Positions 33,589-44,437 of a DNA stretch of 64,000 nt are shown here, piece after piece. Position 1 is the first letter of the stretch. Each line of letters begins with the position of its first letter. Position numbers and translations under genes: made by a program. The stretch comes from Sclerotiophoma versabilis (taxonomy: Eukaryota > Ascomycota > Dothideomycetes > Pleosporales > Didymellaceae): NCBI GenBank assembly GCA_012274445.1, contig JAAROD010000007.1, positions 372,001-436,000 on the forward strand. Direction: 5' to 3'. The notes below the pieces were generated by a model, which searched no databases, had not been told where the DNA came from, and worked only from the letters and a program-made list of their open reading frames with translations.

Positions 33589-36500
33589 ATGTCTGCTGCT
33601 GTAGCTGCCCAGGCGCATGGCCAGCAGCACTACCAACAATCTCCCCGAGCCCGACGACCCTCTACCGGCGCGTCGAACAATTCAGCCAGCACGCCCCGCG
33701 CGCAGCCGCCGTCCACGCAGCACCACTCCCCAGCCATGACCCCCAACGCCGCCCCAACCGCTGGCGGCCCCATGCCTCCCCCGCGGACCTCTTCGCACCG
33801 CTCCAGCAACACCGCCGCCACTTCGAGTCGGAGGGGAAACGAGGGGAGCTCGAGTCGCCCGCAGCCTGGGCACAGCCGCTCGGCCACCGCCGTTGGCCAG
33901 CCCCCTGTGGGCACCCACCTGCCCCGCGAGGAAAGCACCGTCATCAACAGGATAGGTGTCTCAGATCCCCAAGACGACGTCGCCCGCGAGCAGGCGCGCC
34001 AGGCCGAGAGGGTGCCCGTTGGCTTGGCTGTCGACCTGACTCCCATAACAGGCCTTGGCCTTGTCGGCAGCGAGGGTGTTGATGATGGTGGTCGAGGCGC
34101 TGGCGGCAAGAGCAGACAAGACCACTCGAAGAGCGAGGGCTCCACCAAGAGGACCAAGTTTGGTAACTACATCCTGGGTCAGACACTTGGCGAGGGCGAG
34201 TTTGGCAAGGTCAAGATGGGCTGGAAGCGTGACAGCAGCGTCGAGGTGGCCATCAAGCTTATAAGACGAGAAACTTTGGGTAGCAACTCGAACCGGCTGG
34301 CGAAGATCTACCGCGAGATTCACATCCTGCGCGGGCTCGACCACCCCAATATTGTTCGCCTGCATGAGATGGTTGAGACTGAGCGACACATTGGCATCAT
34401 CCTCGAGTATGCATCAGGCGGTGAGCTGTTCGACTACATTCTCAACCATCGCTACCTGAAAGACGGCCCGGCGCGTAAGCTGTTTGCTCAACTCATATCA
34501 GGTGTGGGTTACCTGCACAAGAGGGGTATCGTGCACAGAGACCTGAAGCTTGAGAACTTGCTGCTGGACCGCAACAAGAACATCATCATCACCGACTTTG
34601 GGTTCGCCAACACCTTCGACCCCAAGGATGAGCTGAGCGAAGAGATCGAGTACAGGCTCGGCGATAAGGAGTTCATCAGGCAGATGGGCCTTGACCAGCC
34701 GGACGCGCGCCGCGGCGATCTCATGCAGACTAGCTGTGGAAGTCCTTGTTATGCCGCCCCCGAGCTTGTTGTCAGCGACTCCCTCTACACCGGTTGCAAG
34801 GTCGATGTTTGGAGTTGTGGTGTCATCCTGGTAAGTTCCTCAGCCAAGTCCCTACTCCTACAGGCTGACAACGTCTAGTACGCCATGTTGGCTGGTTACC
34901 TACCCTTCGACGACGACCCGGCGAACCCTGAGGGCGACAACATCAACCTGCTGTACAAGTACATTGTTTCCACGCCGCTGACCTTCCCCGAATACGTCAC
35001 ACCGCACGCAAGAGACCTTCTCAAGCGCATCCTCGTCCCCGACCCAAGAAAGCGCGCCGATCTGTTCGAAGTTGCGCGTCACAGCTGGTTGGCAGATTAC
35101 GCACATGTCGTGGGCTTCATCACCACCAGCAATTCCGCCGAGACACCGCAACAAGGCTCTGTCTATGCTAGTAAGCAACCATGCAAGCTAAGTGCTAGCA
35201 CCAAAGTACTGACCCCACTGCAGAAGACCCATACGAGCAGCCGCCCCCTCTTGCCAGAAGTGCTTCTGTCCGCGAGCCAACAAAGGTCCAAGCACCTCCG
35301 TCAGCACACGGCGGGCTTACACCCAAACGAGAGCAGATCAATACAACCGAGAAGCCAAAGACATCGCGCGACAACAAGCGCCGTACGGTTCAGGTCGAAT
35401 ACGTTGCTCCTCAATCGCAGACCCAGCGCGGCGAAACATCACCACCCGCCGATGCCACACCAAAAGCTCGCCCCGCTGAGCGCATGCCAGCCGAACCTAC
35501 GAGCACAACTACAGATGGCTACCAGTCCTCTTCCAGTGCGAGACCGCCTCGCTCTTCTGGACAAGGAGGTGCTCCTCAGGTTCGACCGGGCGGCCAGGCT
35601 CAAAGATCAGTTTCCGATTACACTGCTTTTGGCACTGCGCCTGCAGCAACGACACGGCCATCAACAGGCGGTACACTCGGCGGCTCGAGAATGCCATCGC
35701 GAGGTAATTCTTATGCGCAACCAGCAGCGGCTACAGTGGCCCCCACCAATGCCGAAGGTCGCTTCTCGCAGCCCAAGGGTAAAAACTACTCTATTTCTGC
35801 GCCATACCCTCCACAGGAGCCTGCGGCCATGGGCGAGCCAAGCATTGGTCTACCAAGCGCTCAACGAGTGCAGTCAACTCAGATTGGACCAACCACCGGA
35901 CCCCCCAAGGCTAGTCACAAACGGTCAAACACCGTTACGGAGACCATTGGTCGTATGACATCCATGTTCGGTGGTCGTCAAAACTCTTACACGCAGGACC
36001 CCAAGGGCTCATTCACGTCTCAGGACTCTTACGGCAGGCAGGATGAGGAAAGGAAACAGAAGAGGTACCCTCCTACCTCGATGCCTGCGGCTATGTCGAA
36101 TGACAATTCCATTGGATCTTCAGGCCCTCGTCCTAGCACAGACTCGAGACGTCGTCCATCCTTCAGCTTCTCGCGGAAGAACACAGACGACGGCACTAAG
36201 ACCTCCCGACGCTTTTCACTGCTTCCGTCCTCTTTCTCCAAGAACTTCGGCTCTCAAAGAGAGAGCATGCCTGCTGATGGCTACGGCCAACGTCGTGGCT
36301 CCAATGCTGGTCGAGCCCGTAACAACTCGCGATCTGGTATGGCCTTCGGTCGCGGCACAGAATCCCGTTCTCCTAGTCAGAGCACTATGGGAAGCAGTGC
36401 CGTACCTGGTTTCTATGACGGCCAGCAAGACAGCAACTCGCGCATCCGCCACCCCAACGCCAGCACCCACTCGCACGGTGCACCAGGTCCTTCTTCCGCA

Positions 36501-36860
36501 CCACCCCAACAGACGCAGTTTGCCTACCCCGAACAGGCATCTATTGGAGATGACAAGTTCCCCAACCCGCAGCAGGCACACCCTAGCCAAGCACCCAACC
36601 GACCATACGGACGTCATCCTAACGATAGCCAAACTAGCGAGCAGATGACGCCAACACAGTCTCACGGTTCGCAGTCGCAGCGTGCGCAGTACCCACCAGG
36701 TATGGGTGGTGAGCCAGAGCAGCGGGGTGGTAAGCTGCAGAAGCATAGGAAGTTTGAGGATGCGTACGAGAGCACCGGCGCAAACAAGGGCAGCTCGGGC
36801 AGCAGCAAGAAGGTCATGGACTTCTTCCGCCAGATGGGCAGGAGACGCGCTGGCAAGTGA
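33589..36860 (+). CDS. Ser/Thr protein kinase (AMPK-related, Kin4-like) with long disordered tail
   Basis: Three exons: 33589-34830, 34879-35170 and 35224-36860 (phases 0 and 1), giving 1056 residues. The first 190 residues are Ser/Pro/His-rich and disordered. The kinase domain starts at about residue 191 ('FGNYILGQTLGEGEFGKVKM'); catalytic lysine K223 ('VAIKLIRRE'), HRD aspartate D318 ('IVHRDLKLENLL') and DFG D336 ('ITDFGFAN') are all present. The activation segment is unusually long, with about 30 extra residues ('EEIEYRLGDKEFIRQMG') before 'TSCGSPCYAAPE'. The Ser/Gly/Gln-rich tail ends in a conserved-looking basic helix 'KKVMDFFRQMGRRRAGK'. AMPK-related kinases of this type control polarity, septation or spindle position; the exact orthologue is not certain. 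Intron 1 interrupts subdomain IX ('SCGVIL' / 'YAMLAGYLPF'). Confidence 0.9.
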
Positions 36861-37736
36861 GCAGATCAGGTTAACCAGGCCCAGCATTCTTGATCATATT
36901 GCTCGACTCGACAGATCTACAGTGTTGGCAGCGAGCACCGCTCCGCGCTGCCAGCAACGCACAATCACAAAGAGGTGGAAAGTACAGACGAAATTTGATT
37001 TTGTCCGCGTTTTTGCTTGCATCGCTGGATAGAGCATCAGCGAAAGGATTCGATAATATTTGCATTGAGTGGCGTTTCATTGCTGGCGAGGCGTTGTCTT
37101 CTCTACGCGTTGGACTTGGGCCACATTGGTCTGTAATCTTTACTTCACTTTGTAACTTTTTTTTTTCTTTTCTTTACTATTCACAACTGGCGCTGTAGGC
37201 GCAATATATCTGGAATTGAAGCAAGGAGATTGGTCCTTGAGGAGGTACTGAAGTACAGGGGATGGGTACATGATGGCGGAAGTTGATCAGAGGGTGAAAT
37301 GGTACAACTAGTGTAGGGTATAGTGTGTGTAAAGATGGGTGGACATGGGAATGGGAATACTTCGAACGCCGCACCAGGTCGCTTCTTGCTGGATTTGCTT
37401 GTGATGTGGTTTGTTCTGTGTGTATCAGGGAGAGACAGGCAAGGGACGGGAGGTTGGGGGGAGAGAGTGTTTTACCGAAGCCACCAACAGCCATAATCCA
37501 ACCCATAACCCGACCGGGTGCCTTGCTATGCGAATAGGGTTCAACGCAACATGACAGCTCCCAACCTGCATATGGCGGAGCGGCCCGCTAACACGCTCTC
37601 ACGTCAGCACGCATGAGAGGCCTGAGGCAAACCACAAACACAGCATCAAGGCTTGGAATCTTCGAACCCCCCTCCCGTCTTCCTTGACACGACCATCTCT
37701 GCACGAAGCCGACCACATCCCAGCCTCGACACAAAC
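36861..37736. other. Intergenic region
   Basis: 3' UTR of the kinase gene (with a T-rich tract at about 37155-37178) and promoter of the ICMT-like gene. No gene seen. Confidence 0.5.
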
Positions 37737-38465
37737 ATGGAAAGCAACAGCAACAACAACAATAACAACCCCCTCGGCATACAGCGCGGAAACTACAAAT
37801 GGAGTCTTCCCGGCCCCCTCCTCCTGATCCTAGGCCGCCTGGCCTGCATACCACTGCAATACGCCATTATGACTTCCAACCCGCTCGGCATCGCCCAGCC
37901 CAGCAACCCTCCCAACACGCCGTCACTCCTCATCTTCCTCGGCATGACGGGCCTCCTCGTCCTCAAGCAGAGCATCTGGGCCTTCCACATCAGCAACGAA
38001 GCCATGACGGTGCCATTGGCGCTCTTCGGCGTACTCGCCGATTTCGCCTACGAAGGCCTCAGCGCGCTGGTTTTCAGCGGCGCAGCTGTGAATCCGCTCT
38101 GGCGCCCGCACTTCTTGTATGTGGGTGCGGCGGTCCATGGCTTCGCTGCGGCGCTCGAGCTGGCTGCTGAGATGCAGCGTAAGGCGTTTAAAGATGCGGC
38201 GCGGAATGAGGGCAGGTTGTGCACTACTGGGTTGTGGGGCGTGGTGCGCCATCCGAATTATGCCATGAATGTCGTGTATGGCGCTGCGTATGGGTTTGCT
38301 GTGGGTGGGCCGTTGTTTGCGCTGCTGCCTGTGGCTATGTATTTGGGGAATTTTACGACGAATGCTATACCGCCCAAGGAGGTGTATATGGCCGAGAAGT
38401 ATGGGGAGCAGTGGGAGCGGTATCGGAGGGTTGTCCGGTGGAAGTTGTGTCCTGGTCTCTATTAA
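37737..38465 (+). CDS. Isoprenylcysteine methyltransferase/DUF1295-like membrane protein
   Basis: Intronless, 242 residues from MESNSNNNNNNPLG; the frame extends 28 codons upstream but only from a TTG, so this ATG (ACAAACATGG) is the start. About five membrane segments are seen, for example 'PGPLLLILGRLACIPLQYAI' and 'SLLIFLGMTGLLVLKQSIWA'. The C-terminal third holds the hallmark of the ICMT/PEMT/steroid-reductase C-terminal family: 'GLWGVVRHPNYAMNVVYGAA' (RHPxY) and, after one more membrane segment, 'EVYMAEKYGEQWERYRRVV', which together form the S-adenosylmethionine or cofactor pocket. It would sit in the ER membrane. Whether it methylates a lipid, a prenylcysteine or acts as a reductase is open. 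It converges with the Mpv17 gene 228 bp downstream. Confidence 0.75.
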   Translation: MESNSNNNNNNPLGIQRGNYKWSLPGPLLLILGRLACIPLQYAIMTSNPLGIAQPSNPPNTPSLLIFLGMTGLLVLKQSIWAFHISNEAMTVPLALFGVLADFAYEGLSALVFSGAAVNPLWRPHFLYVGAAVHGFAAALELAAEMQRKAFKDAARNEGRLCTTGLWGVVRHPNYAMNVVYGAAYGFAVGGPLFALLPVAMYLGNFTTNAIPPKEVYMAEKYGEQWERYRRVVRWKLCPGLY

Positions 38466-38693
38466 ACTGGCCCAGGGCTAGTGATGGAGGTGTGGAGGAA
38501 GGTGGTTTTCTTCTGCCGGACTTGAGAGAGCGGCCATGAAGCAAAGCGGACAACGACACACTTGAGACGAAAAGGGACGAAGTAAACAATCGCGTACGAA
38601 ATCTATGCGTGGTGTGACGACTGCTCTATACCGCACACACCTTACCCAATCCAACCCACCTCTCTATTCTTACACGACCCTTCAAACACCCTT

Positions 38694-39716
38694 CTACTGC
38701 GGCGGCAGCTGGCCGCCCTCTCTGCTCCCGCCCTTCTGTGTAGCCTCCTTGACCTTCTGGGTGACGCTCGCCACCTTGCTACCTCCGCCGCTGTTCAGGT
38801 ATGAGAGGTAGCAGTTCCAGCCCAGCGAGATGACGTTGACGACCAGGACGCGCAGGTCTGCAGGCACGTATTTGAAGTTGACGAACTGCACCCACGGCCA
38901 GATCATAAAGTTCTTGGTCAGGCCGGGGACGTAGGCCGAGTCCAGGCGGTCGCGCACCGAGGAGCCTTCGAGGTAGGCCATGGAGGAGAGGAAGAGGCCT
39001 GCAGAAGGGAAGCATATTAGTATGTAGTCTACCAAGCACTACGGTACTGCTCCGGCTAGACGATGAAGTGTGTGGAATCAAGACGTACCCATGTTCACAG
39101 GCGCAAAGATCAACTGATCGCACGCTACTCTCGCGGCGATGGTTCCGTTCTTCGACGACAGGTTGACGTGCTTGGTCAGGATGCCGTACCACTTGGTCGC
39201 CGCGGGCCCGAAGATGACGCCGCCGTAGCCACACATGCGGAGGGTGCGCATGGGATCGTGCTTGTCGAGGCCGCGTTTCTCAACGAGCTGTTGCGCCATG
39301 CAGTCACCGGTGCCGAAGAGGATCTATCGCCCTTGTCAGCCCTTGCAATCCACACGGTCAATTGCAATCCACGTGGTCAAGTCGAGTTGCGGTTGCGGTG
39401 TTGTATGCGTCGACAGCAAATTGGGAACGCGTGCTTCTGCCATGCTGCGAGGGGGTGGTGAAGTGGAGGCGTCGTCGCGAGCTAGGTGTGCATGCAAGCA
39501 AGTGCCCATTGGGAAGGAGAAGGACGAGAAGGAGCAAGAGCATCGCATACCGCAGTGGTAATCGCCTGCGTCGCCAACGGCGCCGTCTTGAGCTTTGCCT
39601 GGTACCTGTCCGTTTGTCAGCCCTGCACTGCACTCCAACCCTTCGCTATGCGCCCAGCGACAAGCTACTCAGCGACAAGCTACTCAGCGACAAGCTACTC
39701 ACCAACGGAACGCCAT
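38694..39716 (-). CDS. Mpv17/PMP22-family membrane protein
   Basis: Four exons on the minus strand: 39716-39703 (14 nt), 39605-39551, 39323-39089 and 38998-38694 (phases 2, 0, 1), giving 202 residues. The spliced N-terminus reads 'MAFRWYQAKLKTAPLATQAI' and then 'ILFGTGDCMAQQLVEKRGLD', the classical opening of the family (WYxxxLxxxPLxTxxxTxxxLFGxGD). It is followed by 'HDPMRTLRMCGYGGVIFGPA', 'KWYGIL', 'DQLIFAPV' and the C-terminal signature 'KNFMIWPWVQFVNFKYVP' with 'NVISLGWNCYLSYLN'. Four membrane segments are expected, in the inner mitochondrial or peroxisomal membrane, where relatives form channels or support metabolite balance. Intron 1 contains three perfect copies of a 15-nt repeat; intron 2 is long (227 nt). 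Confidence 0.9.
39656..39700. repeat. Three perfect copies of a 15-nt tandem repeat inside an intron
   Basis: The unit AGCGACAAGCTACTC occurs at 39656-39670, 39671-39685 and 39686-39700 without a mismatch, inside intron 1 of the Mpv17-like gene. The last copy abuts and includes the splice donor (GTGAGTAG on the minus strand). Confidence 0.95.
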
Positions 39717-40537
39717 TATTCTAGTTTTCACTCAATCGAAAGAGCTGAAGACGAAACAAGAAAAGTACTGAACGAGCGACGACGACAACGAGACGACGAC
39801 GACGACGACAGAAAGTACGAAGGAGAGGGCGACGTGTTGTCTTGACCAGACTGTCTCGCTCGAAACTTTGCACAGCTTAGGGGCCTCCCACGCCGATGAT
39901 GTCGTACCCGCACCAAATAGTGGACCCTGCGTGGGGTGAGCTTGGGCGTTTTGGCGTTCTGGCGCGACCCTCGTGATCGCTGGGGAAGCGGCGTGTGCTT
40001 TTCCGCCTTCAGGAGAAGTGCACGTGTTTGTGCTTTTGTTGGGCTTTGATGGAAACTCAGAGCTCTAATTGAACCTTGGGCTTGCTCAGGCGTGTGCTCT
40101 TTTTGTTTGTGTCGATGGTTGTGCATGCACAGTCAAGATGCGCGAGGTGATAAAGTCAAAAATAATGCATTCCACAGCCTGATCCATCTAGTTCCGGCGT
40201 CATGTGGTGGGTATAAAAATGGCCAGAAGCCCTACTGACAACTCTTGTACAATCGTCGTTTGTGAGGCCGGCGCTCGCTGAAGTAATGCGCTACATTCCC
40301 CTCCACTTCCCTTGGTGCCGCGACTCATCTACTCAGTGCGCCTCTTCTTGCTCGCTCCAAGCCCAAGGTATCCTACATATGCCATAACGCCAGTCCGTGT
40401 CCACTTTCGGCCGGATGTGAATCAAACAGGTGCTCGCAAATCGCAAAGCTGGGTACTCAATAGGTCGCGTCGTGAATTTTGGTATATGGTTTTGATAGAA
40501 TTCGTAAAACTAGTCAAACATGAACGCAATCGCTCAA
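39717..40537. other. Intergenic region
   Basis: Leader/promoter of the Mpv17-like gene, including a GAC-repeat tract at about 39778-39810, and 3' flank of the UPF0658 gene. No gene seen. Confidence 0.5.
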
Positions 40538-41876
40538 CTAGTCAATCTCCATCCGCTGGCTGGGTTGCGGTCCGGCAACGGATGGCATCTCGGTGCCATA
40601 CGCCTTGTCGCTCGTCATCGTCTTCTTGTTGACGTGAGGCTTCAAGCCCTTGTTGAAGTTGTGTGTGCAGATGCATGCAATGACAATGGTCATGAGGAGC
40701 AGGATAATGGTCAAAATGGCAAAGGCGGTCAACGACTTCCGCGCTGGCTTGTAGTCTTCCTGGCGATCTAGGTCCGCGACATACATGCGGATAAGCTTGA
40801 AGAGGAAGTATGCCAGGGCAATGAAGTAGACGATGATGCAACAGATCATGCCTGCAATGGATTCGCGGCGGACCCAGAAGGCGGCAGCGAAGAGCAGGAA
40901 GAAGGTGATGACCAGTGCGGCGGCGGTGAGGACGATTTCAACAGTGGAGGTCTTCTCGACGACAACAAGAAATTGGACAGTGAAGGCCAGGAAGAAGAAG
41001 AAGTCGAACTTGAGTAGAGCAATGTAAATCTAGGCCATGTTAGCTTGGAGCTCAGTCTGGGACGGCGGGCATGGTACCTGGTATGTCAGATAGCGTCTCT
41101 TCAGTCGCAGGTCAGCGCTGATGTGCTTGTAGATGGTCCAGGCGAACTCGTCATACAGCTTCCAGGCAACAAAGGCAAAAGCAATGGTCGCGACGGCCAT
41201 GAGCACAGGCACAGCAATCAGCATGGCCTTGACGTCGATCCAGAAGTCCGAGGGAATGAAGTTCTGGTCGTCGAGGACCTTGGCAGCGTCTTTGATCTGG
41301 TCGTACTGGATGGCGGCGTAGACCATGATGCCGATGTTGTAGATGACGAGGCCGATGACCTGAATGGTGTTCTTCAGGCGCAGGGCGTCCCAGACGAGGA
41401 ACAGCTGGTAGAGGTAGCCGAACATGAAGACGGCGAGATACGTAGGGACGGTGCGGGCATCGCTGTTGACATTGGGTGCTTCGAAGTGCAGCTCACTCTG
41501 GAAGCGGCCGAAGACGTATCTGGCGGAGGCAGTTAGTACAGTGGTCGAGGCGCAGGGCGGTGGGTGCAACGTACGACTCCAGGGTCAAGGCGACAACGAC
41601 CTGCAAGATGGCGATGAGCATGAAGGCCCACGTCCACTTGGTGTTGGGGACGTACATCCTGGGCGCGCGGCGGACGGGCGGGGGCAGGGTGGTGGGGAAG
41701 CCTTCGCGCTGGTGGTATCCCCCCGGCGGGGCGGTAAAGGTGGGCTGGCGAGGAGGGTAGTTGGTGGTGTAGGGAGCGTAGTCGCTGTCGAGCGGTTGGC
41801 CTCCGAGGAGGGATGTGCGCGCCTCGTGGTGAGTAATTTTGGCGAAGGGGTCAGCCGCGGGCAGCGGCTGGGACAC
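40538..41876 (-). CDS. UPF0658 Golgi-type multispanning membrane protein
   Basis: Exons on the minus strand: from about 41876 to 41575, 41519-41078 and 41029-40538 (introns 55 and 48 nt, phases 2 and 0). A Pro-rich cytosolic N-terminus ('TSLLGGQPLDSDYAPYTTN') is followed by about eight membrane segments, for example 'WAFMLIAILQVVVALTL', 'VPTYLAVFMFGYLYQLFLVW', 'FDFFFFLAFTVQFLVVV' and 'LTAFAILTIILLLMTIVIAC'. The conserved inner motif 'DEFAWTIYKHISADLRLKRR' and overall plan match the UPF0658 Golgi membrane proteins of fungi; the function is unknown. The 5' end is unresolved: the frame is open to a TGA near 41930 but has no ATG (41876 is GTG). Either an upstream exon joins at CCCAG before 41868, initiation is non-AUG, or it starts at ATG 41657. 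From 41876 the protein would be 411 residues. Confidence 0.8.
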
Positions 41877-41946
41877 GGGGATATTAAAGTCTTGGGCGTG
41901 GGTGAGGCGTGGTGAGGGACGTGGTCACGGCGCCTTCCTGGCTGGA

Positions 41947-41993
41947 GGGTCGTGGGTCGCGGGTCGTGGGTCGTGGGTCGTGTGTCGTGTGTC
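41947..41993. repeat. GGGTCGT heptad tandem repeat
   Basis: About six to seven imperfect copies of GGGTCGT (variants GGGTCGC and GTGTCGT) in the leader/promoter of the UPF0658 gene. Confidence 0.85.
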
Positions 41994-42185
41994 TGGTTCG
42001 CAGGGCTGAGTGCACGGCTGAGACGGGGGTGATGCAGGCTGGGCGCTGCTTTTGCGCTCGTGGGACGGCTGAGACAGCAGCGACGGGGCAACTGGGCTGG
42101 CGGGCGCAGCGCTGCTGAAACGGAGTGGTGCTTGGCTGTGCGGAGAGGCCGAGCAATGCCAGCGACAGCGACAGCGGAATGCAGA

Positions 42186-42240
42186 GCGACGGGCGGCGGG
42201 CGACAGGCGACAGGCGACAGGCGAGCGACAGGCGACGGAC
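42186..42240. repeat. GCGACAG(G) tandem repeat
   Basis: Five or more copies of a GGCGACA/GGCGAGC-type unit in the GC-rich divergent promoter, followed at 42266-42283 by a GCG triplet run. Confidence 0.8.
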
Positions 42241-42956
42241 AGGGCTCTTGGCAGCGAGGAGGGAGCGGCGGCGGCGGCGGCGGAAGGGCACGAGGGCAAG
42301 AGGGCACCGGCACAGTGAGCGCGAGGTTGCGACCGTCAACAGAGCCGCTAGTCTCGTGGCTGTGGAGAGGAAGGGGACTGGCTGCTGGCCCGTCGACGGC
42401 TCTGCGCTTGCGTTTGCGCTTGTGCTGTTGGGCAGACACTGGGGGGGCGCTACTGGGCGAGCATGCAGGACAGGCGCAGGCTCGGGGGCAGCGTTGGACA
42501 GGCAGTAGACAGGTGGGCTGGGGCTACGGATCGAAGGCAGAGCAGCGACAAAGTCACGACGAGCATGCGCGTCTTTTCAACAGCTGCAGAAGACAGAGTG
42601 CAGCAGCCAGCACCACCTTGCAGCCTCCACTTTGCAGCCTCCACCGGGCCTGGCAGCTTGTGGCAGCCATCTCCGACCGCCAGACAGCCGCACAGCCGCA
42701 CAGCGCTCAGCCTCGCTCCTGCTTGTGCTCAGCTGGGCCAGGGGCGCGCGGGCTAAAATTACGACGCGCGCACCAATGAGGCGCCGACCAGGCCGCCAGC
42801 GCCGGCTTCGTGCTGGGGCCGGGGCTGGGGCTGTGGCGCAGGCGCAGGCGCAGGCGTTCGTTGCGCGCTTGGTGTTGGCGCAGAGTGGAGCCAGCCTGCG
42901 CGCTCCATCATCGTCATCAACACACAAACAACAGAGACGGGCCCGCGCCGGCAGAG

Positions 42957-44437
42957 ATGGCCTCCGGTACGTGATCGTCTCCGCCGTGCCTGCCAGGCCA
43001 CACGCTGACTGCCCTGCAGCGCAGACTAGATTGCAACAGGCCGCCGACGACGGCTCGCTGGATTCGTGAGTGCCTCCAGCGCTGGCCGCAGTGGGCGTGA
43101 CTGACGTGCAGTTGCAGCGCCGAGTGGCCTGAGACGTTGCAGTATATCCTGGGCCGCCTAGACGAGGTGATGCATGCCCCTTGGCCTGAACCCGTCCACC
43201 CATCTGACCGGCGCAGATCATCCACGAGTTTCCCAAGCCGCCCGCAGACACCAGCGCAGCCTCGAATGCAGACGCACCGCCCAACCCACACACCGCCGCA
43301 GACACCGCCGCAGACACCGCCGCAGCCTCCAGCCAGGAGCCTGCCACCGACAAACAGAACCCCGCAGCCTCCAGCCAGGAGTCTGCCACCGACAAAGAGA
43401 ATGCGCCGCCTGCAACGCCCTCACTGCCGCCGCCCCTACCTGCTTTCGCTGCGCCGGCATCCAACTTGCTCCCTCCCGCCACAACCACCTTCTACTCGTA
43501 CATTCGAAACACGCTGTCCAAGAACTTTGCAAACCACCCTCCACACACCATCCAGCGCCTAGCCGAGCTCATCCTCGAGCCCAAGAGACGCTACAAATAC
43601 CTGTCGCCCTACCTCCGCGCCCTCGACCGCGTTGTATCCGTCTCCTCGCCCCTCACCATCTTCCCACTGCCACAAGCCGTTCTCCCCACCGCTGCCGGCT
43701 TGCTCAGTGGCGCCACCTCCGTACAGGCTCCGCAGACGTCGACCCTCGGTTCAGACGAATCGCTTGGTGGCGCCTTGCTCACCCCTATCCCATGGCTGCA
43801 CAGCCGTGGACAGAACGAACTGATCTCAGAGAGCACGGAGATGGTAGACGGGCCGAACGGCGCCGGTCGTATTGAGACCGTCACTGTCGGCATGCTGAGC
43901 GGCCAAGCCCCACGCCAGGAAGCAGCCGCCTCGTCCCAAGTGTCACAGATTGCGTCCTCGCACCCTGATGGTGAAACATTGCCGTCAACCGGGCCTGTGA
44001 CTCAAGGAGAACTACTGCGCCAGGAACAACAAGCTGGCATCGTACTCAACAACCCCCATTCACTGACCACGAGCCCCACACGGACAACATTCGGCGAAAT
44101 CGAGGCCGGGGGCACCGTTGTCGAAACCGTCGAAACCGTCGAGGTAGAAGAAGAAGCCCCACATGCCAGAGGGCCTGAGGTTATCGGCATGGAAGATACC
44201 GGCCCGCAAAAACAAGGCGCTTCACTCAACATTGAAGGAGCAGTTGGACGCCCCAGCCTCGAGCGCTCTAGCAGAAGCCCCGGTCCAGCAGCAGCCCCCG
44301 ACTCGGAAGCAAAGGATGAGAAGATGGAAGGTGCTGAGGAAAATGACGAGGATGATAAAGCGGCCGAGGAGCAGCTCAAGACCGAGGTGGCCGGAAAAGA
44401 AAAGGAGAGTGAGGCTAAGGATGTAGAGATGAAGTGA
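42957..44437 (+). CDS. Protein phosphatase 4 regulatory subunit 2 (PPP4R2/Psy4-like)
   Basis: Four exons: 42957-42966 (10 nt), 43020-43065, 43118-43166 and 43217-44437 (phases 1, 2, 0), giving 441 residues beginning MASAQTRLQQAADDGSLDS. The family helices are 'EWPETLQYILGRLDEIIHEF' early on and, after a low-complexity insert, 'FANHPPHTIQRLAELILEP' with 'LSPYLRALDRVVSVSSPL', which is the PPP4R2 signature (PPFTxQRLxELLxxP, then ALxRxxxVSS). The C-terminal half is acidic and disordered, ending in a Glu/Lys-rich tail. The protein would target the PP4 catalytic subunit to substrates such as gamma-H2AX in DNA-damage recovery. The insert has a tandem repeat of 14 residues. The first three exons are tiny; all introns are about 50 nt with CTGAC/CTGACT branch sites. 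Confidence 0.88.
43322..43396 (+). repeat. Tandem coding repeat, 42-nt period, in the PP4R2 gene
   Basis: Two 33-nt blocks (43322-43354, 43364-43396) differ by one base at the start of the P/S codon. They encode AASSQEPATDK and AASSQESATDK, each followed by QN/EN. Just upstream ACACCGCCGCAG is repeated three times (ADTA repeats). Confidence 0.85.

Larger units (their letters stand above)
41877..42956. other. GC-rich bidirectional promoter with short tandem repeats
   Basis: About 1.1 kb between the divergent UPF0658 and PP4R2 genes. It is strongly GC-rich, with tandem heptads near 41.95 kb, octamers near 42.2 kb and a GCG run near 42.27 kb. Long frames here on both strands are composition artefacts. 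Leader exons of either gene may be hidden in it. Confidence 0.55.

Noticed and set aside
41585..42439. 284-codon minus-strand frame upstream of UPF0658
   Set aside because: Low-complexity Pro/Arg/Ser sequence from GC-rich repeats and overlaps the real exon out of frame.
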